DNA from: Flavobacterium indicum GPTSA100-9 = DSM 17447
Lineage (GTDB): Bacteria; Bacteroidota; Bacteroidia; Flavobacteriales; Flavobacteriaceae
Direction of reading: 5' to 3'
Assembly: GCF_000455605.1 (NCBI RefSeq)
Contig: NC_017025.1
Location: 1,302,001 to 1,366,000 of the forward strand
DNA: 64,000 nt
Shown: one piece after another, positions 55,917 through 64,000 of the stretch
Numbering within the stretch: position 1 is the first letter of the stretch
How the letters are laid out: each line of letters starts with the position of its first letter
Position numbers and translations under genes: made by a program
Notes under the pieces: model-generated
Seen by the model: only the letters and a program-made list of their open reading frames with translations
The model's database searches: none
What the model was told of the DNA's origin: nothing

Positions 55917-56029
55917 TATTTATTTTTAGTCTTGAAATAATCATCAATATCTTTTTTGGCTTTAGTACCATATTTATTTGCATAAAAAGCTCCAACTAAA
56001 ATTGCAATTAAAAATAAAACCTCTTTCAT
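55916..56029 (-). CDS. 37-aa membrane peptide downstream of trmD
   Basis: ATG at 56029 to TAA at 55916. Hydrophobic helix KEVLFLIAILVGAFYANKY followed by a charged tail ending in KKDIDDYFKTKNK, the layout of a single-pass small membrane protein. It begins 12 bases after the trmD stop on the same strand, so it is probably the last gene of that operon, and its stop overlaps the terminator. Composition and position support it. Function unknown. Confidence 0.6.
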   Translation of the reverse strand: MKEVLFLIAILVGAFYANKYGTKAKKDIDDYFKTKNK

Positions 56030-56041
56030 GTAATTAGTAAT

Positions 56042-56719
56042 TTATTCTTCCAATAGATCTGGACGCCTGTTCAAGGTATGTTCATACGCTTTTTGTTCGC
56101 GCCATTTTTCAATTTCAGGAAAATTACCACTTAATAAAATATCAGGAACTTTTAAGCCTTTGTATTCTGCAGGTCTTGTGTAAATTGGATGTGACAGTAA
56201 GTTGTCTTGAAAACTGTCTGTTAAAGCCGAAGTTTCATCACTTAAAACTCCAGGAATTAGACGAATTAATGCATCACACAATACAATAGCACCAATTTCG
56301 CCACCGCTTAAAACATAATCTCCAATTGAAATTTCTTTAGTAATATGCATATCTCGTACCCTTTGATCCACACCTTTATAGTGGCCACATAATATGATTA
56401 TATTCTGTAACATCGACATGGAATTGGCCATTTTTTGTTTTAATGTTTCTCCGTCGGGTGTCATATAAATTACTTCGTCGTACTTTCGTTCTTCTTTTAA
56501 TTTGGAAATACATAAATCAATGGGTTCACACATCATAACCATTCCGGCACCCCCACCAAATTGATAATCATCCACATTTTTATGTTTGTTGGAACTGTAA
56601 TCACGTAAGTTATGAAAATGAACTTCCACTAATCCTTTTTGAATGGCACGTTTCATAATTGATCCTTCAAACGGACTTCTTAATAAATCGGGTAAAACGG
56701 TGATGATATCTATTCTCAT
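56042..56719 (-). CDS. trmD: tRNA (guanine-N1)-methyltransferase
   Basis: 225 aa. TrmD methylates G37 of tRNAs with SAM. Family features: [12 protein letters not shown] start, FGGGAGMVM (about 51-59), the trefoil-knot SAM site with [13 protein letters not shown] and [12 protein letters not shown], and DSFQ. The start at 56719 is correct because the promoter box lies at 56741-56748; the longer ATG at 56743 would fall upstream of it. Confidence 0.96.
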   Translation of the reverse strand: MRIDIITVLPDLLRSPFEGSIMKRAIQKGLVEVHFHNLRDYSSNKHKNVDDYQFGGGAGMVMMCEPIDLCISKLKEERKYDEVIYMTPDGETLKQKMANSMSMLQNIIILCGHYKGVDQRVRDMHITKEISIGDYVLSGGEIGAIVLCDALIRLIPGVLSDETSALTDSFQDNLLSHPIYTRPAEYKGLKVPDILLSGNFPEIEKWREQKAYEHTLNRRPDLLEE

Positions 56720-56740
56720 GGCATATTTTTTTCGAGAAGG

Positions 56741-56748
56741 CAAAGATA
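56741..56748 (-). promoter_or_regulatory. -7 box of trmD
   Basis: CAAAGATA on the + strand = TATCTTTG on the minus strand, 21 bases before the trmD ATG. Confidence 0.55.
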
Positions 56749-56787
56749 AGGAACAATATATTTTTATCTAGAAATGAATAGAATTTA

Positions 56788-57233
56788 TTATACTCCAAAT
56801 TGTTTTAAATGATGATCTAAATGTTTCCAATGTAAATTATTCCAATCTTCTGAATTCATTTTACCCCAAAAAGGATGTTTGATGCACTTAATAGCTTGTT
56901 CGCCTTCCTGAAAACGACTTATATTTTTTATCAACTCTTGTTGTACAGTATTGAAATCAAAATTTGTATTGTATTTGAATTCTTTTGCCGTTGGACTATT
57001 TTTATCAAATTCAGGTTTTTTTAAAACCATGTTTTTTAATAGCCTTCCTAAAATTCGAAATGCAACTGGTACATGAAGTTCTTTTTCATTAAATGACACT
57101 AAAACTGCATCATTGCAATGTTGTAACATTTGATCTACATTCATTTTACCCCTAAAGCTTTCGTGTGTGGCGTTAATTGTTGCACTCTTTTTATAATTTC
57201 TTGATTGTCGGATAAATTGAAAATAGATTTCAT
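56788..57233 (-). pseudogene. DUF1569 gene with a single-base frameshift
   Basis: The frame from ATG 57233 encodes MKSIFNLSDNQEIIKRVQQLTPHTKALG, then stops. The second frame starts at MNVDQMLQHCNDAVL (57144) and runs to 56788. Insertion of one base between 57152 and 57153 restores ALWGKMNVDQMLQHC, the normal DUF1569 (DinB-like) junction, and a 148-aa protein, the usual size. The gene is either a recent pseudogene or carries a sequencing error. Conserved HW and H residues remain in the second part. Confidence 0.8.
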
Positions 57234-57291
57234 AATTTTTATTTTATTGGTTAAAGGTATTAAAAAATGAAAAAATGATCATGTTTTTTAT

Positions 57292-57299
57292 TAAATTTG
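57292..57299 (+). promoter_or_regulatory. -7 box of the SAM methyltransferase gene
   Basis: TAAATTTG, 17 bases before ATG 57317. This supports that ATG rather than 57275. Confidence 0.5.
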
Positions 57300-57316
57300 A
57301 GAAAATCTACGCACAA

Positions 57317-58909
57317 ATGGAAGAATATTACAGACAACTTTTGTTTCGTCATTTAGACGGAATTGTATGCATTCCAATTTTAGGCTGTTTACAAGAAAAT
57401 GGAATCATTGATTATATCAAGTTAAATGAGAACTTTACATTACATGAGGTAGCGCAGTTTAAAAAATCTAATGTTGGGTATTTGCATGTTGCTTTACGAT
57501 GTTTAGCTTCTCAGGGTATTTTAAAGTATCAGTCGGGTGAAAATCCAGACGCAATCGTTTTCAAACATTCTGAAAAAACGCTTCCTTTTTTAAGTTTAGT
57601 TACTTTAATTCAACCCGTTTATGCTCGATTTAAAAAATCAGATTTTTTTACTTCAGTGCATTGGAACAGCTCACATAAAGAAGAAGTACAGTTTTTATTT
57701 TCAGAATATAGAAACATCCAAAATCAGTTGAAAAAAGAAATCAGTTCGTATGCCGAGGATTTGAGACTTATGTTAGAAGGATTTTTTGTTGGTCCCATCA
57801 TTGTTGGTTTAGGTATGACGGGTATGTTTCATAACTATTTTATGGAAAGTTCATTTACAGCTGAAGAATTTCATAAAGAACCACAATTATTTGAAACTAT
57901 ATTGGAATTTTTAAGTCAGCTAGGTTGGTTTTCAGAAAAGAATAAACATTATCAATTTACAGATTTAGGTTTGTCTTTTGCAAAAAAAGCAACCGCATAT
58001 GGCGTAACGGTTTCTTATTTACCTATGTTTCAATCCTTAGATAAATTGTTGTTTGGAAATGCAACTGAAGTTAAAGAGTATACCTTATTAGAAACAGAAA
58101 AGCATGTTAATAGAGAAATGAATGTATGGGGTAGTGGTGGTGCACACAGTACTTATTTTAAGGCGATTGATTCTGTTATACTTTCCATTTTTAATCAACC
58201 TTTAGACCAACAACCCAAAGGGATTTTAGATATGGGATGTGGAAATGGTGCTTTTTTGATTCACCTGTATACTGTTATTGAGCGTTTTACGTTGAGAGGA
58301 AAACATTTGCAAGATTATCCCTTGTTTTTAGTAGGTGTAGATTACAACACGGCTGCCTTAAAAGTAACCCGTTCCAATTTAATTTCGGCAGATATTTGGG
58401 CTAAAGTGATTTGGGGAGATATTAGTGATCCTAGTCAATTAGCACAAGATTTATTAGAAAATTACGCCATAGAATTAGGGGATTTATTAAATGTACGAAC
58501 GTTTTTAGATCATAACCGAATTTGGGAAGAAGTAGTTACAACTTCTGAAGTAAAATATGGTTTAAGTTCAGGCGCTTATGCTAGTAAAGGCCAATTTTTA
58601 TCCTCTGAAATTGTACAAGAAAATTTAAAGCAACATTTCTTAAAATGGAAGCCATATATAGAAAAAAACGGATTGTTATTAATTGAATTACATACCGTTA
58701 ATCCAAACCTAGTGGCCAATCATTTAGGAAAAACTGCTGCAACGGCTTATGATGCAACACACGGTTTCTCAGATCAATATATTGTGGAGATTGATAATTT
58801 TATTGATGTTTTAAATCGAATTGGATTATGTTCACAGTCTGAATATTTTAAAAAATATCCGAATACCGATTTAGCAACGGTGAGTTTACATGTAATTAAA
58901 AGTAGATGA
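57317..58909 (+). CDS. SAM-dependent methyltransferase with N-terminal winged-helix domains
   Basis: 530 aa. The N-terminal two-thirds contain paired winged-helix-like parts (FTLHEVAQFKKSNVGYLHVALRCLASQGIL; FTAEEFHKEPQLFETILEFLSQLGWF), as in small-molecule O-methyltransferases. The catalytic Rossmann domain has motif I GILDMGCGNGAFL (about 297-309). Large natural-product methyltransferases of the AprA type look similar, but the substrate is unknown. ATG 57317 is chosen from the promoter position. Confidence 0.82.
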   Translation: MEEYYRQLLFRHLDGIVCIPILGCLQENGIIDYIKLNENFTLHEVAQFKKSNVGYLHVALRCLASQGILKYQSGENPDAIVFKHSEKTLPFLSLVTLIQPVYARFKKSDFFTSVHWNSSHKEEVQFLFSEYRNIQNQLKKEISSYAEDLRLMLEGFFVGPIIVGLGMTGMFHNYFMESSFTAEEFHKEPQLFETILEFLSQLGWFSEKNKHYQFTDLGLSFAKKATAYGVTVSYLPMFQSLDKLLFGNATEVKEYTLLETEKHVNREMNVWGSGGAHSTYFKAIDSVILSIFNQPLDQQPKGILDMGCGNGAFLIHLYTVIERFTLRGKHLQDYPLFLVGVDYNTAALKVTRSNLISADIWAKVIWGDISDPSQLAQDLLENYAIELGDLLNVRTFLDHNRIWEEVVTTSEVKYGLSSGAYASKGQFLSSEIVQENLKQHFLKWKPYIEKNGLLLIELHTVNPNLVANHLGKTAATAYDATHGFSDQYIVEIDNFIDVLNRIGLCSQSEYFKKYPNTDLATVSLHVIKSR

Positions 58910-59643
58910 TGAATTTAAAAACAACAGTTTCCATTTTTTTAATTGCCTTAACTGTTCAATTTAGTTTTGCGGATGCATTACCCTTCAAAAGCAACGAACA
59001 TATTGAAGTTGAATATGAAAATATAGATACGTTACAGTTGGTTAAAATTGGTTGTATTTACGAAGATGATTCTGTTAACGATACCATATATGATTGTGAA
59101 GGTAGTAAATGTTTTTATTATGATGGGTTTAGGTTTTTGAAAATGACCAGATTTGTACCCAATTCATTTAAAATTATTTTCCATTTTAAGGATAGAGTTT
59201 TAGTAAGTCCAGTTCTTTATGATAATGGAAATACTTCTTTTCATAAATTGAAAGTACGTCAAAATGGGGTAGAAAATATTACTCCCATTTTTGGTACCTC
59301 TTTACGAAATTACTTTTTGGCATTTTTTAGTACCCTGTTTATTGAGTTACTCATGGCATTCAGTTATTTTAAGAAAAATAAAATGGATCTTTCAAATGTA
59401 AAGTATGTTGTTTTAATTAATAGTATTTCGCATCCCATTTTATGGCTCATTTCTGCCAACTATATTGGTTTTAGTGCAGGAAATTTATTCGGTGAACCTG
59501 TAGTTTTGGTTCTGGAAGCCCTATTGTTACTAAAACTAATCTCGCCAAAAATTTCTAGAACAAAAGCATTTTATTTGAGTTTCCTGATGAATAGTATGAG
59601 CTTTATTATTGGAGGAATTCTCTATTTAATTTTTAGAAACTAA
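58906..59643 (+). CDS. Membrane protein of unknown function
   Basis: 245 aa. Signal-like N-terminus MMNLKTTVSIFLIALTVQFSFA, a periplasmic domain with a Cys pair (GCIYEDDSVNDTIYDCEG), then four hydrophobic segments from about residue 135. Overlaps the methyltransferase by ATGA, so translationally coupled. ATG 58909 is an alternative start. No family. It meets the next gene head-to-head with a 4-base stop overlap. Confidence 0.78.
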   Translation: MMNLKTTVSIFLIALTVQFSFADALPFKSNEHIEVEYENIDTLQLVKIGCIYEDDSVNDTIYDCEGSKCFYYDGFRFLKMTRFVPNSFKIIFHFKDRVLVSPVLYDNGNTSFHKLKVRQNGVENITPIFGTSLRNYFLAFFSTLFIELLMAFSYFKKNKMDLSNVKYVVLINSISHPILWLISANYIGFSAGNLFGEPVVLVLEALLLLKLISPKISRTKAFYLSFLMNSMSFIIGGILYLIFRN

Positions 59644-60431
59644 TACTTACTGGCTACCAATCCATACATCATTGGAATTTTATTGTCAAAAGATTGAATT
59701 CTGAATTTTCCAGGTTCAAATTCGATAGTATTGTTGAAACAAGCGTAATGCGAATAATCAAATTCTTGAAACCAATTTATTTGAAGTTTTTGATTGATTA
59801 ACGCTTGTATGACTTCACTTAAACTGTGGTTCCAGGTAATAGTTTGATTATCAATATTGGCATATCTATCTGCATAAGTACCTGTTTCTTCTTCAATTAT
59901 TGGTTCAGATTTGAAATAATTGTATTGAACATGAGTGAAATTAGTATCATACATCCAAACGACAGGATGAAATTCAAAAAAAACTAATTTACCTCCAGGC
60001 TTCAACGCTTGGGCTATAACATTTGCCCATTGGTCTAAATCCGGCAACCATCCAATAGTTCCGTAACTGGTATAAACTATATCAAATTGTTCGGAAATAT
60101 GAGCTAAAGTATCGTATACATTACAACAAATAAATTGCGCATCTAAACCAAGTTGTGTATTCATATTTTGGGCAACTGCAATGGCTTTATCAGAGAAATC
60201 AATTCCAGTAACTTTAGCGCCCATTCTAGCTAAAGAAAGTGAATCTTGACCAAAATGACATTGTAAATGCAAAATACTTTTACCATTAATAGCACCTAAG
60301 GCTTGAATATCTGTAAAAGGAACAGTGTTTTCTCCATTTAGGAAAGCATTGTTGTTGTAAAAATCTGAAGTTACATGTACGTCCACTTTGCTGTTCCAAG
60401 TGTTTTTATTAAGATTGATGTAGTTGTTCAT
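59640..60431 (-). CDS. Class I SAM-dependent methyltransferase
   Basis: 263 aa. Motif I is ILHLQCHFGQDSLSLARMGAKVTGIDFSD (about 54-82), with the HLQCHxGxDxL variant typical of a widespread Bacteroidota family. Further motifs DIVYTSYGTIGWL and LKPGGKLVFFEFHP. Substrate unknown. It is convergent with the preceding gene, sharing 4 bases at the stops. Confidence 0.88.
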   Translation of the reverse strand: MNNYINLNKNTWNSKVDVHVTSDFYNNNAFLNGENTVPFTDIQALGAINGKSILHLQCHFGQDSLSLARMGAKVTGIDFSDKAIAVAQNMNTQLGLDAQFICCNVYDTLAHISEQFDIVYTSYGTIGWLPDLDQWANVIAQALKPGGKLVFFEFHPVVWMYDTNFTHVQYNYFKSEPIIEEETGTYADRYANIDNQTITWNHSLSEVIQALINQKLQINWFQEFDYSHYACFNNTIEFEPGKFRIQSFDNKIPMMYGLVASKY

Positions 60432-60511
60432 GTTTTGATTTTATTTGTTCTACCTGAAAGTATTTAAAACAGGTTGGGTATAAATTTATTATGTTTAAAA
60501 TATTTGAATCG

Positions 60512-60600
60512 AAGCACTAAATGACAAGTTTAGCCCTGATGGAAGCAAACTACCGTGTAGTGCGGACAGCAGGACAAGTAGTGATAGGAAAATATTTTTT
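60512..60600 (+). ncRNA. Candidate structured RNA (Flavo-1-like)
   Basis: The block TTTAGCCCTGATGGAAGC, hairpin ACTAC-CGT-GTAGT, then GCGGACAGCAGG resembles the conserved GCCCxGATxGxAG ... GGACAGCAGG elements often seen between Flavobacterium genes (the Flavo-1 RNA motif, from memory). It lies 40 bases before the PPIase promoter. Function unknown. Confidence 0.4.
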
Positions 60601-60636
60601 TCTGCTTCTTAAAATCAAAAATAGCGAAAATAATAG

Positions 60637-60644
60637 TAAATTTG
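60637..60644 (+). promoter_or_regulatory. -7 box of the PPIase gene
   Basis: TAAATTTG, 25 bases before the ATG at 60670. Confidence 0.6.
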
Positions 60645-60669
60645 CACATCTTTAAAAAATAAAAATAGT

Positions 60670-61602
60670 ATGCAAGACGGTATTTACGCTAAATTTAATA
60701 CACCTAAAGGAAGTATTTTAGTAAAATTAACGCACGATAAAACGCCTGGAACTGTTGGGAACTTTGTAGGTTTAGCAGAAGGACAATTAGATAATGAAGC
60801 CAAACCAATGGGAAAACCGTATTATGATGGATTAAAATTCCACCGTGTTATTCCCGATTTTATGATTCAAGGAGGATGTCCTCAAGGAACAGGTGTAGGC
60901 GGACCAGGATATCAATTTGATGATGAGTTTCATCCAGAATTAAGACATGACAAACCGGGTGTGTTGTCTATGGCAAATGCAGGTCCTGGAACGAATGGTT
61001 CTCAGTTTTTCATTACACACGTAGAAACACCATGGTTAGATGGTAAGCATACTGTTTTTGGTCATGTTGTAGAAGGTCAGGCTGTTGTGGATGCAGTAGC
61101 TCAAGGTGATACTATTGAAAGTATTGAAATTGTTAGAGTTGGTGCTGAGGCAGAAAAATGGAATGCAATTGAAGCATTTAGAACATTTGAAGGTTCTAGA
61201 GAACAACGTTTAGCTGAAGAAAAAAGATTAGCTGAAGAAGCGTTAGAAAAATTAGCGGCTGGTTTCCAAAAAACAGAAAGCGGATTACGTTACCAAATTA
61301 TTCAAAAGGGTAGTGGTAAACAAGCAGAAAAAGGGAAAAAGGTTTCAGTACACTATCAAGGAGCTTTAGAAAACGGTATGGTTTTCGATTCTTCATACAA
61401 AAGAAAACAACCGATTGATTTTACTTTAGGTGTAGGTCAAGTGATTGAAGGTTGGGACGAAGGTATTGCCTTGTTACAAGTAGGTGATAAAGCTCGTTTT
61501 GTTATCCCTTCTTATTTAGGTTATGGTTCAAGAGGGGCTGGTGGTGTAATTCCTCCTAATGCTACTTTAGTGTTTGATGTGGAATTAATGGATGTGAAAT
61601 AA
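60670..61602 (+). CDS. Peptidyl-prolyl isomerase, cyclophilin-FKBP fusion
   Basis: 310 aa with two isomerase domains. The cyclophilin part (about 1-155) has [26 protein letters not shown] and the active-site Arg in FHRV. A coiled, Glu/Lys-rich linker (about 165-195) leads to an FKBP domain (about 205-310) with [31 protein letters not shown] and [13 protein letters not shown]. There is no signal peptide, so it probably acts in cytosolic protein folding. Fusions of this kind are known in Bacteroidota. Confidence 0.93.
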   Translation: MQDGIYAKFNTPKGSILVKLTHDKTPGTVGNFVGLAEGQLDNEAKPMGKPYYDGLKFHRVIPDFMIQGGCPQGTGVGGPGYQFDDEFHPELRHDKPGVLSMANAGPGTNGSQFFITHVETPWLDGKHTVFGHVVEGQAVVDAVAQGDTIESIEIVRVGAEAEKWNAIEAFRTFEGSREQRLAEEKRLAEEALEKLAAGFQKTESGLRYQIIQKGSGKQAEKGKKVSVHYQGALENGMVFDSSYKRKQPIDFTLGVGQVIEGWDEGIALLQVGDKARFVIPSYLGYGSRGAGGVIPPNATLVFDVELMDVK

Positions 61603-61632
61603 TTGACGTTTTCATTAAAACTTTAATAAATT

Positions 61633-61665
61633 AAAATCCCAAGATTTATTCTTGGGATTTTTTAT
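61633..61665 (+). terminator. Terminator after the PPIase gene
   Basis: AAAATCCCAAGA / TCTTGGGATTTT-type hairpin with a T run. Confidence 0.88.
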
Positions 61666-61673
61666 TACATTTG
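61666..61673 (+). promoter_or_regulatory. -7 box of the cytochrome gene
   Basis: TACATTTG, directly after the PPIase terminator and 22 bases before the ATG at 61696. Confidence 0.6.
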
Positions 61674-61695
61674 ATTACCAAAATAAACTAAGAAT

Positions 61696-62001
61696 ATGAA
61701 AAAAATACAATCTGTAGTAGCAATTGCTATAGTATTTATGCTTGCATTTGCTTGTGCTTCAAAGCAAGCTACCACTTCAACTTCTCCTATAAAAGAACAA
61801 GTTTTATCGCAAATGACAATGAGTACTGAACAAGCGGAAGGAAAAGCTTTGTTTGAAACAAATTGTGCAAAATGTCATAAGTTATATGATCCAAAAAACT
61901 TTTCTGCTGAGGAATGGAAACCTATTGTTGAACGTATGACTAAGAAAGCGCGTTTAGCTCCTGAACAAGGAGCAAAGATTTATGCTTATGTTTCTATGTA
62001 A
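61696..62001 (+). CDS. Small lipoprotein c-type cytochrome
   Basis: 101 aa. Lipobox FAC (Cys 20). The haem-binding motif CAKCH is at residues 57-61. The axial Met is probably in the ERMTKKA segment or the terminal YVSM. One haem, membrane-anchored on the periplasmic side. It may carry electrons in a respiratory chain; the partner is not in the window. Confidence 0.88.
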   Translation: MKKIQSVVAIAIVFMLAFACASKQATTSTSPIKEQVLSQMTMSTEQAEGKALFETNCAKCHKLYDPKNFSAEEWKPIVERMTKKARLAPEQGAKIYAYVSM

Positions 62002-62022
62002 TTTTAAAATATTATAGTACTT

Positions 62023-62050
62023 TGGCTCACTCTTTGTGAGCCTTTTTTAT
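62023..62050 (+). terminator. Terminator after the cytochrome gene
   Basis: GGCTCAC-TCTTT-GTGAGCC followed by TTTTTTAT. The next ATG (62051) comes right after it. Confidence 0.88.
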
Positions 62051-62563
62051 ATGAAACAAATTGTAGTCTTTTTTATTTTATTTTCCAGTGTAAGTTTTGG
62101 TCAAATTACTGGAGTACCGCACTGTGGATATGATTTTACCTCCTATGTGGTAGTAAATGCACATGAAGAAAATCAGAAAGTAAATGTAAAAGATTTAAAA
62201 ATTTCTTTAGTTGATTTGGACGGTAATGAGGTTTTGAATACCAATAATGCAATTAGTTTAGTAAATAACAATTTACCTTTACTATTTACCCAAAATTATC
62301 AGATAACTTTAGAAAATAATCAACAAAGATGGTATTTTCCTTATGCCACGGATCAATATTTTTTGGTAGTGAGAAATACGATTTCAATTGAAGATTATCA
62401 AATAAAAATTGAAGATACTAAGGGGAAGTACCAAACACAGATTGTTCCTTTAAGTAGCTTAAACTTATATATTCTTTGTTCAACTGAAGCAGAGAAACAA
62501 GCACGCACATTTGGCCCCAAAACTTCTAACCAAATGGTAGAAGTTGTTTTGACTAAAATTTAA
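62051..62563 (+). CDS. Secreted protein of unknown function
   Basis: 170 aa. Signal peptide MKQIVVFFILFSSVSFGQ. ATG 62051 is used because an upstream GTG start would lie in the terminator. The mature part has one Cys near the start (PHCGYDFTSYVVVNAHEE) and one near 145, and a beta-sandwich look. No family. Convergent with the SRPBCC gene, 2 bases between stops. Confidence 0.72.
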   Translation: MKQIVVFFILFSSVSFGQITGVPHCGYDFTSYVVVNAHEENQKVNVKDLKISLVDLDGNEVLNTNNAISLVNNNLPLLFTQNYQITLENNQQRWYFPYATDQYFLVVRNTISIEDYQIKIEDTKGKYQTQIVPLSSLNLYILCSTEAEKQARTFGPKTSNQMVEVVLTKI

Positions 62564-62565
62564 AA

Positions 62566-63648
62566 TTATTTTATTGAATTTTCTGGAATTGTTGGCGCCG
62601 TTTCAGAATTTGTTTTTGTAGAATCGTTAACGATTCTTTTTTTAGGTTTCCTTTTTACTACTGGTATATAAATTTCGGTTTCCCATTTAGAAGGTTCTTT
62701 AACTTCAGGTAATGCTCTTTTGTAAATACCAATATAGGTTCCGTTTTTATCTTCAGTAAACTTATTTTTATAAATAAACTGACGTGCTTTGCTCCAAGCT
62801 TGTTTGGTATGTGAATAATCTCCTCTTAAAATTGTTTTTACTGCTAAAAATTCATCGTAATGATTACCTTGAATTTGACTTTCTGGGGTGGTTAAAATTT
62901 CATCTTTTACAGGAACACACATAGAATACTTGATAAAACTTGTGTTGGGATTGTTGTGGAAGATGACAAAAGGCACACCAAGTGTTTGGATATTATTATT
63001 TTTTATAAAAGATTTCATTGAAGTAAGTAAGGTTTTTGATTTTTTATTGAAATCTTTAGTTAGACAAGAATCTTTTTGTTCAATAAAATTAGTTTCAGGT
63101 CTAACAACTAAACCATGAACATCAATTTTAAAATTCCCTAACTCGTTTACTAAGTAATTGTTTATTTTAGTTAACCCATCTTCAATTTGTGGACCAACAT
63201 AGCTAGTAATTCCTCCGTTTAATACAGAATAAATCTTTTCTTTAAAGCTTAGTTCTCCTTGTATGGTTACATTAGCTAAAGTTCCCGATTTAACTTTAAT
63301 AAATTTCCAGTGTAATGATTGTTTGTTGTCCTTTTCGATGTAATCCTGAGCAATTGAATCTTTATGAGCAAATTTTGTTGCAATTAAATTAGTATCATCC
63401 CATTTTACATATGCTTTTTCTCCAATTGGATTACTTGAAATGGTGTATTTAAAATCTTCAGATGTTTCAAACTGTTGCCAATCAATCCAATTTGAATAAT
63501 CGTTTACATATTCAAATACTTGAGAAGGAGGCATAATTATTTCTTTAGATTTTGTAATCTTATAAGTGGCAGGTTGTGTGGCTACAAATACTACAAAGGC
63601 TAATAAAAATAGCAAGAATAAAAGCGCAAAATATTTTACTAATTTCAT
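62566..63648 (-). CDS. SRPBCC (START-like) and GyrI-like two-domain membrane-anchored protein
   Basis: 360 aa. N-terminal membrane anchor (ALLFLLFLLAFVVFVATQ). Residues about 30-175 are a SRPBCC/polyketide-cyclase-like domain: ITKSKEIIMPPSQVFEYVNDYSNWIDWQQFE. The later part (about 185-330) resembles GyrI-like effector-binding domains (GNHYDEFLAVKTILRGDYSHTKQAWSKARQFI). The Pro/Lys/Thr-rich tail is unstructured. It may bind a small hydrophobic molecule. A TAAATTTG box precedes it. Confidence 0.83.
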   Translation of the reverse strand: MKLVKYFALLFLLFLLAFVVFVATQPATYKITKSKEIIMPPSQVFEYVNDYSNWIDWQQFETSEDFKYTISSNPIGEKAYVKWDDTNLIATKFAHKDSIAQDYIEKDNKQSLHWKFIKVKSGTLANVTIQGELSFKEKIYSVLNGGITSYVGPQIEDGLTKINNYLVNELGNFKIDVHGLVVRPETNFIEQKDSCLTKDFNKKSKTLLTSMKSFIKNNNIQTLGVPFVIFHNNPNTSFIKYSMCVPVKDEILTTPESQIQGNHYDEFLAVKTILRGDYSHTKQAWSKARQFIYKNKFTEDKNGTYIGIYKRALPEVKEPSKWETEIYIPVVKRKPKKRIVNDSTKTNSETAPTIPENSIK

Positions 63649-63668
63649 AATTTGGGAGATGATTCCTC

Positions 63669-63676
63669 CAAATTTA
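63669..63676 (-). promoter_or_regulatory. -7 box of the SRPBCC gene
   Basis: CAAATTTA on the + strand = TAAATTTG on the minus strand, about 20 bases before the ATG at 63648. Confidence 0.55.
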
Positions 63677-63683
63677 TAAAAAA

Positions 63684-63872
63684 TTATTCTTTAATAACTG
63701 TTTTAATCAAAAATAAAAACAAAATAAACAATAAAAATCCTAATAAAACCCATTTTACACCTTTATAATTTTTTTTATGGATGTTAGCATCTTTCCGATA
63801 CATAAAGAACATGGTAATAATAAAAGAGATAGCAAATACTATCGCAAAAATAGTTTGGCCTTTTGAAAACAT
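63684..63872 (-). CDS. Small membrane protein
   Basis: 62 aa from ATG 63872 (MFSKGQTIFAIVFAISFIITMFFMYRKD), or 74 aa from 63908. Two hydrophobic helices (about 7-25 and 39-58) with a Lys-rich loop between them. Such small proteins are common next to flavobacterial metabolic genes. Function unknown. Confidence 0.72.
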   Translation of the reverse strand: MFSKGQTIFAIVFAISFIITMFFMYRKDANIHKKNYKGVKWVLLGFLLFILFLFLIKTVIKE

Positions 63873-63939
63873 GTTGATAAAATTTATAGCAAAATTAAGG
63901 ATTATCATATTTATAATATAATTTTAGAGGGTTAAAAAA

Positions 63940-64000
63940 ATGAGAATTATGCAAAAACAATTAGAAGCAGTTAAATTATTTCATACTTCTTTCGGATTAG
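63940..64000 (+). CDS. Start of a probable NTP-pyrophosphohydrolase-family gene, cut by the window
   Basis: ATG at 63940, alternative at 63949. The visible MQKQLEAVKLFHTSFGL matches the start of MazG-like nucleoside triphosphate pyrophosphohydrolase family proteins of Flavobacteriaceae (QLEAVxxFHxxF). The rest is outside the window. Confidence 0.55.
   Translation, partial: MRIMQKQLEAVKLFHTSFGL

Overview
The window comes from a member of the Bacteroidota, most likely a Flavobacterium or close relative. It is strongly AT-rich. Promoter boxes match the Bacteroidota -7 consensus TAnnTTTG. There is a type IX secretion (T9SS) sorting-domain protein, many small lipoproteins with Bacteroidota-style lipoboxes, and family genes typical of flavobacteria (DUF2130, DUF3667, oxygen-independent coproporphyrinogen oxidase, fused cyclophilin-FKBP).

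Layout. 1-9.8 kb is chromosomal housekeeping: the end of ilvC, ilvA, two abutting heptanucleotide tandem-repeat tracts (2301-3133), hemN with a CRP/FNR-like site, a T9SS secreted protein, a DUF2130 coiled-coil protein and its partner. 9.8-45 kb is an accessory region with every gene on the + strand. 45-48 kb holds small secreted proteins and a gene remnant. 48-64 kb is again chromosomal: hxlR/frnE divergent from a qorB-like gene, an SDR, fsa, an ABC-F ATPase, trmD, methyltransferases, a PPIase, a cytochrome and SRPBCC genes. It includes a frameshifted DUF1569 gene and an untracked 37-aa membrane peptide.

The central observation is that 9.8-44.8 kb is built like an integron cassette array, but with unusual recombination sites. 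About twenty single-gene (occasionally two-gene) units are separated by one conserved repeat, usually 210-230 bp. Each unit begins with GTT plus a unit-specific sequence and ends with the exact reverse complement of that sequence followed by the repeat, for example GTTAGCAACA ... TGTTGCTAAC. This is what integron cassettes (own R' at the start, own R'' at the end, cut at G|TT) must look like. The repeat also contains a terminator for the upstream gene, a Bacteroidota -7 box for the downstream gene and a 5'-UTR hairpin, so every cassette appears to be independently expressed. A ~350-bp leader occurs twice (9836-10183 and 29513-29865) and ends exactly at a cassette junction, as an attI-like site would. 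No integrase gene is in the window. A second site class (~130 bp, long attC-like stem) occurs at 30576 and, decayed, at 44669.

Inside the first array sits a compact defence island (12.0-19.9 kb): a controller HTH protein, a PstI/BsuBI-type methyltransferase and endonuclease, then a translationally coupled kinase / receiver / receiver-nuclease trio with the architecture of Detocs, here with a PD-(D/E)xK nuclease as the effector. The other cargo is mostly lipoproteins, membrane proteins and proteins of unknown function, with single HEPN-like, DNA-glycosylase-like, erythromycin-esterase-like, DUF4253, WG-repeat and zinc-ribbon proteins. The 3' part of array 1 (23.1-25.2 kb) is decayed, and 25.2-29.4 kb has ordinary genes with no repeats.
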